Translations under genes and position numbers: made by a program
The notes under the pieces: model-generated
The model's input: only the letters and a program-made list of their open reading frames with translations
Database searches by the model: none
What the model was told of the DNA's origin: nothing
Origin: Rhodosorus marinus
Taxonomy: Eukaryota; Rhodophyta; Stylonematophyceae; Stylonematales; Stylonemataceae
Assembly (NCBI GenBank): GCA_029953675.1
Contig: JAMWBK010000010.1
Coordinates: forward strand, 124,001-188,000
Length of the DNA stretch: 64,000 bases
Direction: 5' to 3'
Part shown: positions 44,945 to 56,260 of the stretch, piece after piece
How positions within the stretch are numbered: the stretch's first letter is position 1
How the letters are laid out: each line of letters starts with the position of its first letter

Positions 44945-46640
44945 CTCATTATCGTAGTTCGCTTTTGAACAGATTCGGCGAGCGGCTGCCTTATTTAAAA
45001 CTAACTGAGATGTTGAAAACCATAGTTGTCGTATCCGCGGGTTGTATTTTTCTCCTCAGCCAGCCCGTGAGGAACGTGTTCATTGGCGCGCTCCGGACTG
45101 CGAACGGTCCGCTGGAGTATTTCGATAACGGATTCATCGAAGGATCCTTGTAATGCATGCTTCCTAGCTATAAAGGAAAAACCAAGCCTAGGGACCATGA
45201 GCGCAAGTCCTGGTAGTGAGTATGGCTTAGACTTTCCCAGGCGTATAAACAACGAGGCAGATCTGGCCATAACCGAGAGGGTCAGCGTCGGCTGAAGAGG
45301 CGAAGGGAATTCGTATACGGCAGAACTATTTCTGAACTGAGGCTTATGTCACCGTGCCATTCGTTCTTCGATTCATGGAGACGCAGTTGCCTCTGGAATG
45401 GTATTGCATTGGGTCTTCGATAATTAGCAACAGAGCCACGTAGCTCCCAACATTTTCGCACAAACAAGCTGCGGCAACGGACTCCCAGTGCAACGCGATA
45501 TAGCTTCGAGAGTAAAACGCATTCTGTTCTCTGCGAATAAGCCGGTAGAAGACATACAGCGAGCCTTTGTCCGTTGTTGCGTCTAGTCATCCGCAAAGAC
45601 TGAAAAGTTTATGATGACCAAAACATCTTCTCCGAACGTCTAGAGCTCACTCGTCTCGATCTGGTTACTTTGCAGCATTTCTTTATCTGTCCATCCGTCT
45701 CGTGCCGGGATTCACTTTCTTAAGACGGCAAGAAATTGCAAGTGCCATAGGTCTGCATTCAGATCTTGTGGGAGCGATTCTCTCGGAGACTAGTACAGGC
45801 CTCTGAAGCAGGCGACGCGCCCCATGACTACTAGCAATGAAAGCAAGGCTGGGAATGCGATGCTCTGAGTAAAAGATCATCACGGGTTCAACGTAGGACT
45901 TCTACTTCAAAGTAGAATGTTCAATCTCAGCAGCGCTCTTTTATCTCCAATTGCCTGCTTAGTTGGAATGCCCAAAACCATTCATTCCTGGTCCCGCGAA
46001 ATTTAGGACAGACTGTCAATTCAATTTTTTTTCTGACAAAATACGACTGAGCGATTGCCTATAGGGGGGTTTAGACTGTTCAATGTGAAAACGTAAATTA
46101 AATAATATCGAAATTTTAGGCACTTTTTGGAACTCGTTGGTTGGTTTTTACCTTAGGGTACATATGGCGATGAAAACGTTTTTCTTGGCGATGAACATCA
46201 GCGATTGAAAATTGGCCTGGAAGAAAGTACTGAAAAACTTTTGCGTTGATAGGGCTTTCGTTTTTGTGTCCGTTTCTCTTTGTTTTCGCAGCCCTGTCAC
46301 GATTTGGTTTCGATAGGGTGTCTGGGGGTCCGTTAGGGCTGGTGATAGTGTCCTCGGGAAGGTTGGGTTCTGGATGGTGGGTAGGACAGAAGGATTAGTT
46401 TTTATATATGCCAGCCAGGTGAAGGATTGCAATTCTAAAAACTTGACTGAAGTGCTTCCTGGAAGCCTGGAGGGTTTGCTAGGACCTGGCACGCGCATCT
46501 GGCATTGTGTGCGATTTGATCTGTATGGCGAGCTCCTCAGCATGGCTAGCGGCGCTAGTGGTTTGCTGCTTCTTGTGTGGTATGAGAGATCAGATGTTCG
46601 CTTACTGCTACGGATAAATAACTCAATAGACGACTTCGAG
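44945..46640. other. Intergenic region
   Basis: A 47-codon frame at 45010-45153 begins with a hydrophobic stretch (MLKTIVVVSAGCIFLLS) just after the Mpv17 stop; it may be chance or a small secreted peptide. The rest, to the nicastrin start, is AT-rich near 46020-46130 and shows nothing else. Confidence 0.4.
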
Positions 46641-49541
46641 ATGAAACTGACTTGTGTCTTGTACCTTGCAGATTTTGGGTTTGCACAGCTTGCTGGTTTG
46701 GCTGACTATGCAGAGACATGCTTCGAGACGTCTGCACTTTGCTTTATTTCCGCTGAAACTGGTGTCACCTTCGGTTGTGGAATATGCAGTAAGATCTATA
46801 CCCTTCCACAACTGGTATTGCTCTCGTATACTAGCGTGACTTTTTGACATTCCTTTGTTACCTACAACAACTAGGCCAGGATCAGGTCAGGTTTGCACCG
46901 TTTCGGTTGGTGACTCAGCTCACAGAGCTTGAAGAGTTCCTGACTAGCTCCGCCGATGAGCAAGAGATACTTGTAATTTCTACGGAGCTCTATGTCTCCG
47001 AACAGGCCCTAAACCTGATTCAGCGCAATCCGCAAAATGTCCTCGCGGTCTATGTGGAGCAGGAAAGTAACCCATCGGACGTTTCGTTCCCGAATGATCA
47101 GGGATTCTCCCCAGCGCTTACAAGTCCAAACAGTGCGTTCTCCTCTGACCCGATGATTGAGACCGCCTGGAATCCAACCGGCAACGGGCTTCGAGAATCA
47201 CTGTTCTCTGTACCGATGTACGCGCTTCCGTCGGCGGTAGTCCAGGACCTTCTTCGGAACTCTACAAGACTGCAAGTCTTTGGAGAAGAATTCCCGAGAG
47301 CGGAAATGAAGCCCGGAGGAGTCATGTGGGCTTGTGGACAGGACGCGGGCACTTGCTTGGAGCAGAGTACTTGCCAGCCTGTTGGGGGTCATTCTGTATG
47401 GATTGCAGGGGACACGGTGAATTCAGAGGACGTACAGACTAAAGAGTTCGTGGCCGTTAGCTCGATGTTGGACAGTACGTCCTTTTTTCCGGAGCTGGGT
47501 TCTGGCGCTTGGGAGGTTACCGGAGCCGCTGCTCTGATTGCCGCAGCAGATGCTTTTGCGACGTACAAAAGAGAAGTCGCGTCTACAAGGACGATTACCC
47601 GCATACCTATCTTCTTTGGCTTCTTTGGCGAGTCTTTTGGCTACGCCGGAAGCGATCGATTTCTCGTGGACGTTCAGGAATTCACGTGCACGCAGCAAGC
47701 GGACTTCAGCCAGGGCCAGGGTTTCGGATGTGTTAGTCCATACGCTCCTTCAACCCGGTTCCTGAATTTCCGAGATGTCAATTGGAATTCGCACATCCAT
47801 ATGGGTCCAGTACGAAAAACAGCATCCTTCAAGTTATAGTCGTACGGCGGAGTCATTGCATGATCCGTTCTATGTGAACCGGTATGCTTAACAGAAACCG
47901 TGTGATCGTTCTTCTCAACGCAGGTTGGGCCTGGAGCCGATGCAAACCTGTACGGCCATACTGATGGCAAACAGGAAGACATCAATACGGCTCTTAAACA
48001 GGTTCTCGAGTCGAACTATGGAGAGGAGCTTGTGTTTGACGAGGAATTTGACGCGGAGGCTGGACTTCCCCCTTCATCCTCAAACTCGTTTGTTAGCAGG
48101 CTTCCTGAGGTACCGTCGGTGACCTTGACAAATTATCAAGAGAGCTTTGACTTCGACTTTTACCAATCAATGGTAAGTTTGAGACCCAAAAGGGGGCCAG
48201 CACCTTCTGAACCGGGCAGGAGCCGTCAGCTTTTCTTTTCTTGGAAGTGGTGGCCTAGTCGTTAGTCGTAAAGCCTAACGTGTTTTCTTAATTCTTTGCC
48301 AGTTTGATAACACGGTGAACTCGGTCGACAACATTTGCTCAGCCGCGGAAGGCCTGGCAAAGTCCGTGATCCAACTGGCTTATGACGAAGAACCTGATGC
48401 ATCGAGCGTCAACGTCAATTGCACATTGGTGGAAGAGGTGTTTGGGTAAGCGTGGAATGTCCTTATGTTCAGTTTGAAAAACTGTCGTTCGCAGTTTCAA
48501 TGGAGCTAGAAACGTAGAAACTCATAAAACGTTTGTCTTGCGGGCATGCCTTCAGGTGTTTTACTTCCGCGGAGCTCTCCGATTGCAAGATTGCTGCCGA
48601 GTACTTGCCAAAAGCTTGGCTCCAGAGTATCCTGGATTTCAATGAGGAAACTCAAGTTTCCCAATCATATCCTTCCGTATTCACTCCCCTTCCTGTCACA
48701 CAGGAGTAGGCTAACCAAATCGCTTCCTCGTCGACAAGGAAGCGCCAAGTCTCACCGAGAAAATTGTTCTGCCTTGATCTAGGCAAGCAGCTACGCGGCT
48801 CTTCAGACAGAGCCTGATGCGGTATTTTCTCGGCTACGTTAACGCTGAAGAACGCACGGAGAATACGTGCAGCAGTGACAGTGACTGCAATCAAATCATG
48901 CAGGACCTCAATGCTAATGTTGCGGACAATTCTCAGGTACGTTCGTACGCCAGCCGCCCACCTGGAAACGCATCCTTCGTCTGGGATGTGAGCAGAGCAC
49001 AGAATCTAAAATGTAGTCTTTTTTGCTGGACTCTCATCTTAAAGTGGAGAGAGGTGATATGCGCCAGGGGGGTCTGTGTCGTGACTGAGTCGTATTTCCA
49101 CCAGGCATTTGGGACAGGTATTCAGCCGAGGGACAGCGGTTTGAATACATTTCGTACTACTAACGTAAGTCAAAACATCACCAATCCACCCATACAACTG
49201 TTAGTCTACTACGGTCAGTCGCGTTCCTGTTAAGCCCTTTTGGTCGCTAGCTAATTCCCGGCGATTCGTGTTTTCCATCTCCACCGAATATTCCTACTGT
49301 CTTGACCGTGTTTTACTAGAATGGAGGAGCAGCCTTTACCGAATCCGTCTGGGGTAGCAACGTGGATAGTGTTATCGGATACTGCTTGCAAGCAGTAGAC
49401 TCTTATGATTATGGAGTGTCGATTGTTATTGCGGGAGTTTTTGTCTGGGTCGGATCCGCCTTGGTTCTGTTTGCCGCTGCGTTTTTCTTGCGAGGCAAAA
49501 TCGCAGACGATAATGAGCAAATTGGCTACAGTCCAGCCTAG
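46641..49541 (+). CDS. NCSTN: Nicastrin homologue (gamma-secretase subunit)
   Basis: Homologue of nicastrin, the large glycosylated ectodomain subunit of the gamma-secretase intramembrane protease. Exons followed with confidence are up to 46788, 46875-47809, 47924-48172, 48303-48445, then from about 48556; later ones end at the stop at 49541. The chosen start gives a signal peptide (MKLTCVLYLADFGFAQLAGL) before a Cys-rich N-lobe (ETCFETSALCF, GVTFGCG). The aminopeptidase-like lobe shows NGLRESLFSVPMYAL, WEVTGAAALIAAADA and FFGFFGESFGYAGSDRF; the last matches the nicastrin FFQGE-F-YIGS region. Later come LPPSSSNSF and a final transmembrane helix (VSIVIAGVFVWVGSALVLFA) with a short tail. The upstream in-frame ATG at 46542 is an alternative. 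In photosynthetic cells gamma-secretase function is poorly known. Confidence 0.83.
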
Positions 49542-50731
49542 GGAGCTCCCGTGTAAATAGAAATAGCTCCCGTTTAATCACACGTCCTGCCCTCGGCCCA
49601 GTTGGAATCACCGGAGACCTTGGTGGAACTCGATACACCTTCGTTGATGCTTGATGCGGGAGTTTTAACCGCGAAATTTGAACATTCCCGCCAGCAGAAC
49701 GAATATGTATTCGTTGATGTGGAAGTTTTAACGGCGAAATTTGAACATTCCTGCCAGCAGAACAGTTTAGGAATGTCTATGTAGCAACCTGCCCTGACAA
49801 ACTTCCTCACCAAGATTTTCCACTTTGCGCGTGACCATCACCAACCCAACGCAAAACCCCCCCGGGGCCGTGGTTTTCGATATCAACGTTTTCGCTTTCG
49901 AAGACAGCGCTCGAGAATGCTCTGCGCGTCTAATCCGCTGCGCAAATGGTGAACGCGCTCATTGCACTACCCGAACCTTTAAAAAAGAAACGGTCCACCA
50001 TAGGTTGGACCGATCCGAACACTGCCAGTAACGTCTTGCAATGGAACTGCTCGGCTAACATCTAACGCTTTTACCAACGGCCCGATGACCGGCATTAATA
50101 ACAAAACATTAACAAAAACGATTGACTCCAAATTTCCTTCAAATATTCTACAATAATTCACTAATTATAAACCAATAAAGGCATAATAACAACATTGTTG
50201 ATTGAATATGTAGACAACAACAAAAAATTAAGTTCAATATTATCCAGTAATCGACCAAGAGAATACAAATCTCATATTTCCATTCGCTCACATCGAATTT
50301 CTGGATATCGTATTGGTAATTATTTTAAAGGCAAACTCCGTTACCGGATTGTAAGCTCTTATATGATTGGCTTTTTTTTTGATTTTGCTTTTTTGAAATA
50401 TGAAAAGGACTGTTTGCTTTCTGGAACCAAAATGGCCCCCCCGGTCGAGTTTCAAGTTTGGTTCTATTAGGCAGGCTTTTGGTTGGTTTGGTTTTGGTTT
50501 GCAAGTGCGTGGAGCCCCCCTCGGGGGGTTGGCGAGTGGGAAGGGATTAGATTCAATAGTACGGGGATAGTGGTGTACTGAGAGGGTGGACGTTGGGGTG
50601 GTGGGGGGAAGGGGGGAAAGGGGGGGAAGGGGGGAAAGGGGTGGAAAGGAGTGGAAGTCGCATGTTGTTGTAGTCTTTGGGTTGGATTTTGATATATAGC
50701 AAGTTCTGTGCTGTCATTGTTTTGGGTGAGG
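49542..50731. other. Intergenic region with a 58-bp tandem duplication and G-rich tract
   Basis: Holds the duplicated segment at 49643-49771 (separate entry), an AT-rich stretch (50090-50400) and a long GGGGAAA-type purine tract at 50595-50655 upstream of the SatP homologue. No other gene is supported. Confidence 0.5.
49643..49771 (+). repeat. Tandem duplication, about 60-bp unit
   Basis: Two adjacent copies share CGTTGATG..GAAGTTTTAAC.GCGAAATTTGAACATTC.TGCCAGCAGAAC with few changes (copy 1 about 49643-49700, copy 2 about 49713-49771). Just downstream of the nicastrin stop; may fall in its 3' UTR. Confidence 0.85.
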
Positions 50732-51640
50732 ATGAGTACTGGAAGGGGTAGTGCGGTTGCTTTTGATCTGGGTGGCAACAGGACTGCTGAATCCGGTAAG
50801 GAGCTGTTGGATGATGGTGAAGCTGGGTTTTCTTCCAGGACTACGCTTCTGTCATTGCCACAAGATTTTAGACGGAGCGATCTTCGTATGATAAAATTAC
50901 CGGCACCCGCTCCGCAGTTGGGGAATCCGTCCCCTCTGGGACTCTTGGGATTTGCGCTCGCAACGATGATTGGAGGGGCCCAAAAATTGGGATTGGATGA
51001 GGAAGGTGGCTCGTTTATCGCGGCAGTGGCCATGACTCTAGGAGGAATTGCACAAATAATCGCTGGGATTCTGTGCTTCTACAAGAACAACACCTTCTCC
51101 CTTACGGCGTTCTGCGGGTTTGGTCTTCACTGGTTTCAGATCGGGTTGACCTTAAGTCTTACCCTGTCCGGCATCTACTTGCCGAGCAGTACGTACAATG
51201 GTCTTGCTGGTGTATACTACGGGCTGTGGACCCTGTTTGCCATAATATTGACCGTTGCTACCTTCAGAATCAACAAGGTGATGACATTTACACTGGTCAA
51301 CGTCGTGTTGGTCTTCGGTTTCGACATAGGAGCGCAGTTCCAACACTGGGCAGAAAGAGCTTCCGGAGTTTTCACCGTTGGAGCAACCTTGGGAGCGGTC
51401 TATCTATTTGCGGCGGACATAATCAACGAACTCTTTGGTGAGCCAATAATACCATTATGGCCATCGGAGGCGCACAAAGACGACTTCATCGCTTCCAAGG
51501 GCTACGTCCCAAGAGTCCACTACCACAAGGTTTGTATCCGCGGTCATGTCATGTACAGGCTCTCTTTGAGGGGAATTCCGTATTCAAAGTCTGTTTTTGT
51601 TTTCGAATTCTCAGGAAGCGACCTCTTCAGCCGTGCAATA
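50732..51640 (+). CDS. SatP/GPR1/FUN34 family acetate channel
   Basis: Member of the acetate uptake transporter (AceTr: GPR1/FUN34/YaaH/SatP) family, six-helix channels for acetate, succinate or ammonium. Exons 50732-51529 and 51614-51640 join in phase (274 residues); the second exon only adds EATSSAVQ. The signature NPSPLGLLGFALATMI matches the family NPAPLGL motif, followed by GIAQIIAGILCFYKNNTFSL and TAFCGFGLHWF. Six hydrophobic segments follow in a pattern typical of the family. The N-terminal 65 residues are hydrophilic and not conserved. The start at MSTGRG is chosen over a Met eight codons upstream. Substrate and membrane are unknown. Confidence 0.92.
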
Positions 51641-51991
51641 GCCACAGAGAAACGTGTCGTTTGCGCTTGGAACACGCCCGAGTGTGAAGTCCTGCGCTTG
51701 TTGCCGAGAGCAAAGTCTAGCAGCATGCCATGATATGGTGCTCGAAAAGCTGACTTTTAGAAATTGTCGTATTTGCTTTTTTTCCATCAGCGATGTAAGT
51801 CAAAGTAAAGTAAGTTGTGGAACAGACGATGTCTGCGCCCTCTAACCCAACCTGGCGGGGTTGGGATGTGTAACTATCTCAAGTGTAATGCGTTCTAGCA
51901 GAACGAGTGGGCGCAATTTTTTGATAAGACTTTGTACAAGTTTGCAAAACCCCACCACGGCCGTTTCCGGGCAGGGTACTAGTCGTCTGAA

Positions 51992-53315
51992 TCATCGCCT
52001 GAACACCGCGAATCTCAGCCGCTTTCGAGCCATTGCCAAAAAAGAGTTCGTAAATACGTGCTCCTCATCTCTCCCGTTCTCCGGGATTAACGTGTCCATA
52101 TCGATCACCTCCAGATCAGCACCAGCGAGGTTGCGGACAACCGCGTGATTGGGTGACACGACAGGGCGTCTCCACCGCATTTCGTCGAAAACCTGATCGT
52201 AGCCCACTCTCTCGCGGTTGCATTTTTCCAATGCCAAAACTGCTGCGGATCGAGAAATTCCGCTCATACAGTGCACGTAGATGTTTCCATCGGTGTGGTG
52301 GTTAAGCAAAGTCCTCAAAGTACCAGCGGCTCGAAGCAAGTACTTCTCCAGCTCTACAGCGTCGAAGTCCTTCATTTGATACCGATAACTTTGAATACCG
52401 TCCGATAAATAGTAGTTGTTCATTGCCTCGGAGTTGACTCCGCGAACGGACAGTTCGTTGTCAGTCTGCAAGCTAAGAACGGCTTTTACTCCCAAGTCGT
52501 TTAGCTCTCTGACGTCGCTCCTCTTCTGTGGGTATGGCCCCATTAGGATTCTGTCCCAGATGAAGCTCGTTTTGAACTCGGACCGGAAAACGTGATCGTC
52601 ATAGACGACATCACGATAAACGTCGCTACCGTAACGCGTTCGATCAGGATCCTGCTCCCACCAAGTGGTTCGGTCCAGTCTGTGATTGTACAAGTACCTA
52701 ATCAACACCGCAGATTTGGTTTTGGGCTCCAGTTAAAAAAAAATAGAAAAGGCCACGCGTGGATGACCTTCTCAAGTCAAGCAAGGAAAGCGTTCGACGC
52801 ATTCGTGCACTTCGTTTGTCTCACCGATAGGGAAAACAACCAACCGTAATAGGATGAACCACGAGCTCCCATTCAGAATGGAGATCTCCATCATCAGATA
52901 TTCTCTTCATCTTCGCTGGTGCATGCCAATCGCCAATCTGCCAACAGCCGCCTGTGATCAGCATTTCACCACCCTCGTCACGATCGTCCTCGAGCAACAT
53001 CAGTTTCACCCGAAACACGACACAAGGAAAGTATACTGCCTCTGGGTCTCTGGGTAGGAAGCCCTCTGTTCGATTACCATTAAGCACCTCCCACCCGCGT
53101 AGCTCTCGCCCGTGATGCTCAGAGTTCACCGTCACAATGTACTTATACTCATAGTCATCATTAAAGGTATCCAATTCCCCACACCAGAACCCGTTTTCAT
53201 CCTTTTCAAGCTGCACACTTTCCCAGACGTTCCAACCACAAAAACTTCCGGTGATTGCCACGCCCTCGCCTTCACACACCCCTGTGCAGCTCGCTCGAAA
53301 CGTTCTTACTCCCAT
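51992..53315 (-). CDS. Laforin-type glucan phosphatase with two starch-binding modules
   Basis: A glucan phosphatase that would remove phosphate from storage glucan. Exons 53315-52825 and 52697-51992 join exactly in phase (398 residues). A first carbohydrate-binding-like module (about 5-95) contains ITGSFCGWNVW, WCGELDTFNDDYEYKYIV and GWEVLNGNR. A second, CBM20-type module (about 100-185) has VFRVKLMLLEDD, LITGGCWQIGDWHAPAKM and, across the intron, FPYRYLYNHRLDRTTWWEQD. The dual-specificity phosphatase domain starts near ILMGPYPQ, with general acid Asp274 (YQMKDFDA) and P-loop HCMSGISRS (Cys307). The CBM20-DSP order is that of laforin in animals, red algae and Toxoplasma, not of plant SEX4. 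It implies a phosphorylated, starch-like cytosolic glucan. The gene converges on the SatP homologue. Confidence 0.93.
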
Positions 53316-55119
53316 TATCCTCCTACAAATTCATCCATCCAGATCTCAAACATCCCGTGTCCTTCCCAAAGTTCCAAACACGGCAGCCGTAAAATAGAAA
53401 TTCAAACAATACAGAAACTAGTCTTCCTCCCCACCCATTCCTCCAAACCCCTTCCCAGTCCCTCCCTCAACAAGGTCAACGCCCTCCACATCCCCACCCT
53501 CTCCCCCCTTCTCCCCATCCGCTCTATGTATACTATAAAATCCATTGCGTCAGATGTCACCGGCATTTTGACATGAGACTCTTCAAAAAGGCTCATCTCG
53601 TACGAAACCACAAAATCCCCATGTGTGAGTCACACCTCACTAAATGACGTACAACTACGACCCGTTCAAGGACGATCGATCCTCATTAGTACAAAATATC
53701 CCAATTAGTAACCAACTGTTTCTCATGACAATACCCCCAAGAATATCTAAAAACGATTCCTTTTCGTAGAAATAAGTATCAAAATATCATCTTTCAGAAA
53801 TATGGTTGTTTCTAACCCTCCTGATTTCGAGCTGACAAGAACTCTACTCTTCAACTTATTTGTTTCAGTTTGTACAGAAAAGTATTGGTATTGAGCAATG
53901 TCAACACAGCGTATTTTGCGTCCATTTTGCTCCCATTTTGCGCGCTCTGGCTGTCAGTTTAGAGAGGACCTCGGATTCTTACGAGGGAGGGGTGGGGAGA
54001 GGGGGGACGCGCTTGATGTTTGTCAGCGATACCTTTAGTAACCGTTCTGCTACTCTTTTTCCACTGTATGCTTCTTTGAGTCTGGCTCTCTAAGTCTGCC
54101 TTAGTTCTGGAAGCATCTCTCGCTGTCGACCTTCCTACCGGACCTCATTCGGGGACCTTCTGCCTCCAATTCAACCGATCGATCAACATCATATTTTGGA
54201 AAAAACAAACTATTTCAAAAAAAGGGTGTTTCGGGACATTTGGTTTTCGGTGGACGTTCCGAACGATAACCCGCAAAGCAGTTTCTTTATTTATTTTCCG
54301 AAGAATATGTTTGAGCGATGGACAAGGGGCAGGTGTAGACGCGTGGTGGTGATTAATTGGTCTTATTGACTTGCATTGAACAATGAAGGACATCATTTTA
54401 GTGTGTTAGTACAAGAGATAGTACTAGGGGACCGGGACTTGAGTGTGATTTTGATTGCCAAAAAAAAAAGTGGCTCTTTTCTATTGGATGGCAGATGGCC
54501 ATCCTATGAGTGGGAACCGCGGGACGCGGTGTGCCAGGTGTGGATTCTATTGTAAGGGTATTGTCAGATCTCATCTGATCCGTTAGAACATCAGGACTGG
54601 GACGATCAAGAGGAGCAAGCTCTCCAGAAACTCTGTGGGAGCTGGCGATGAACGTGCACGATATCGATCGTCTCGGGCTCGATGTACGAGATTTCCCTGA
54701 TCGATGCGCGTACCTGCCACAGCGAGGGTTCGACCACTAATTTCTCCCTGTGCGACGAAACTTGGATGCAAGCGATCCTCGCAAGGACGGCACGGCCGCG
54801 TGTCGGAACCCACTGCGCGAGCCTTGAAGGGCCTGGCCTCCACATCTTAAATGAAACATTATCGCAGTTTATTCTCAACCGTGATTCTGAGCCAGCGGTA
54901 CAACGGCCGTCAGAGTACAGTGAATAATTTGTCTACTCCGACCCTTTCTCAAGTTTGAAAAATTTGCGAACCAAGCTGACCCGCTTCAGTCTGGAACAAG
55001 TCATTAGTTTGAAAAAAAATGAAGAACATGCCACACAACTACCTTCAGCGGACCGTTGCGAGAGCTCCTGACATTATTCAGTCGGTGGAGCCCTCCTACA
55101 AAAAAACAGAATGCTCAGC
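53316..55119. other. Intergenic region with a dispersed repeat copy
   Basis: About 1.8 kb. C-rich 5' flank of laforin to 53560, then AT-rich sequence, then the diverged repeat at 54062-54174. Overlapping frames at 54583-54927 mirror each other. No gene is supported. Confidence 0.45.
54062..54174 (+). repeat. Dispersed repeat, copy 2
   Basis: Diverged copy of the 17996-18109 repeat, sharing ACTGTATG.TTCTTTGAGTCT, CTAGTT.TGGAAGC-like spacing and ACCTCATTCGGGGACCTT followed by GCCTCC. About 36 kb separates the copies, so the family is dispersed. Confidence 0.75.
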
Positions 55120-56260
55120 TTAACTCTGCACGAGCTTCTTGGGGCGTCTACCTTCACCCTTAGATGGCGCACCTAATGGTAAATGACGACCCGAACGTGT
55201 GAAAACATGAACACAATTTTGAACCTCGCTTGGGAATAGCTAGCTAGCACTCACCATCAGTCCGTGACAGGCATTTTAAGAGATGAGTCTTCGCCGGGGT
55301 GACATTTGGGCTTGGTATTCCGTCGGCACTTCGAACGCTCTGCGGAGATATTTTGACCGTGGACCCGCAGTCTTTTATCATGCACCGCAAGCGCAGGTCT
55401 CTCGCATTGTCCGGGTTCCCGTCGATCCTTTCCACAAACTCTAGAAGCCAACCACTAGGTTCATCATGGTCGTAGGCCTCTGGCGGCAGGTTCTTACGCA
55501 GCAACTTAAGCGCTCTAGCGTGGTACGCATCCTCAGAGCTGCGCAGGAAGGGGAGGTGCGTCTTCGTCACTGTCCTAACTTTTTTGCTCTTTCCTCCCGG
55601 ATCTGAAGAGGTCTCTCGTTTTGTTCCTGCCTCCGATTTCGAAGCGGATCCGTTTCTGCCGGCCATGTCAATCGTCATCACCGGTGCTCTTCGAGGCTTT
55701 GAGTCCTCCGGCAACATTGACCCAATTTGATCGAGCACTCTGTCGAGAAATCTAAATTGTCTCATAACGGTATACGGTGCCTCCAAGTCCGTGAACCAAA
55801 GTCTTGACATATCAACTGTTAGCTTCTGGCAGTCTTCCACCTCCTTCTCTGTTAGGGAATCGAACTTTTCCACATTTTCAGCCTCGGGCCATAGCCACGG
55901 GCGGAACCGGAAAGTATTGATCGCGGTCTCTATCTCATCTACGTACTTTTCTCTGAATAAGATTTCAATGTCCTCCCATGGTTCCTGATCTACTTGAAAC
56001 CCAACACACTCCAACCCGAACAGTACATAAGTGGGCAACTTTGCCCATCTCTGGGTCACATCGCTGCTCGCGTTCTTCTTCAGCAACTTTACTCTCGCCA
56101 GAAACGGAACGACAATGGTTTTCGTAACTGAAAGATCATGCTTCCATGACCTCCAAGGCCTCTTTATTTCCGTCGTCTTCTCCGCTACAGACCTTACCTC
56201 TACCATCTCACCGTCCCCGAGTCCATCAGGTCTCTTACGAACAGTCTTTTTCGAACGCAT
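55120..56260 (-). CDS. Hypothetical protein with possible C-terminal zinc site and basic tail
   Basis: Exons 56260-55255 and 55172-55120 join in phase through a GTGAGT donor (352 residues); reading on without splicing would stop after 338. The N-terminus is basic (MRSKKTVRKRPDG). The middle is helical and Trp-rich (KRPWRSWKHD, FRFRPWLWPEAE). A nuclear-type basic segment GGKSKKVRTVTKTH follows. Near the C-terminus CMIKDCGS..(25 residues)..KTHLLKC has a C-x4-C..H-x4-C spacing that could hold zinc, somewhat like BED or related DNA-binding fingers. The tail from exon 2, GEGRRPKKLVQS, is close to an AT-hook. A DNA- or chromatin-associated role is inference; no family is recognised. Confidence 0.62.

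Noticed and set aside
50467-51033. 188-codon Pro-rich minus-strand frame
   Set aside because: Arises from the purine tract opposite the SatP homologue; antisense to real coding sequence.
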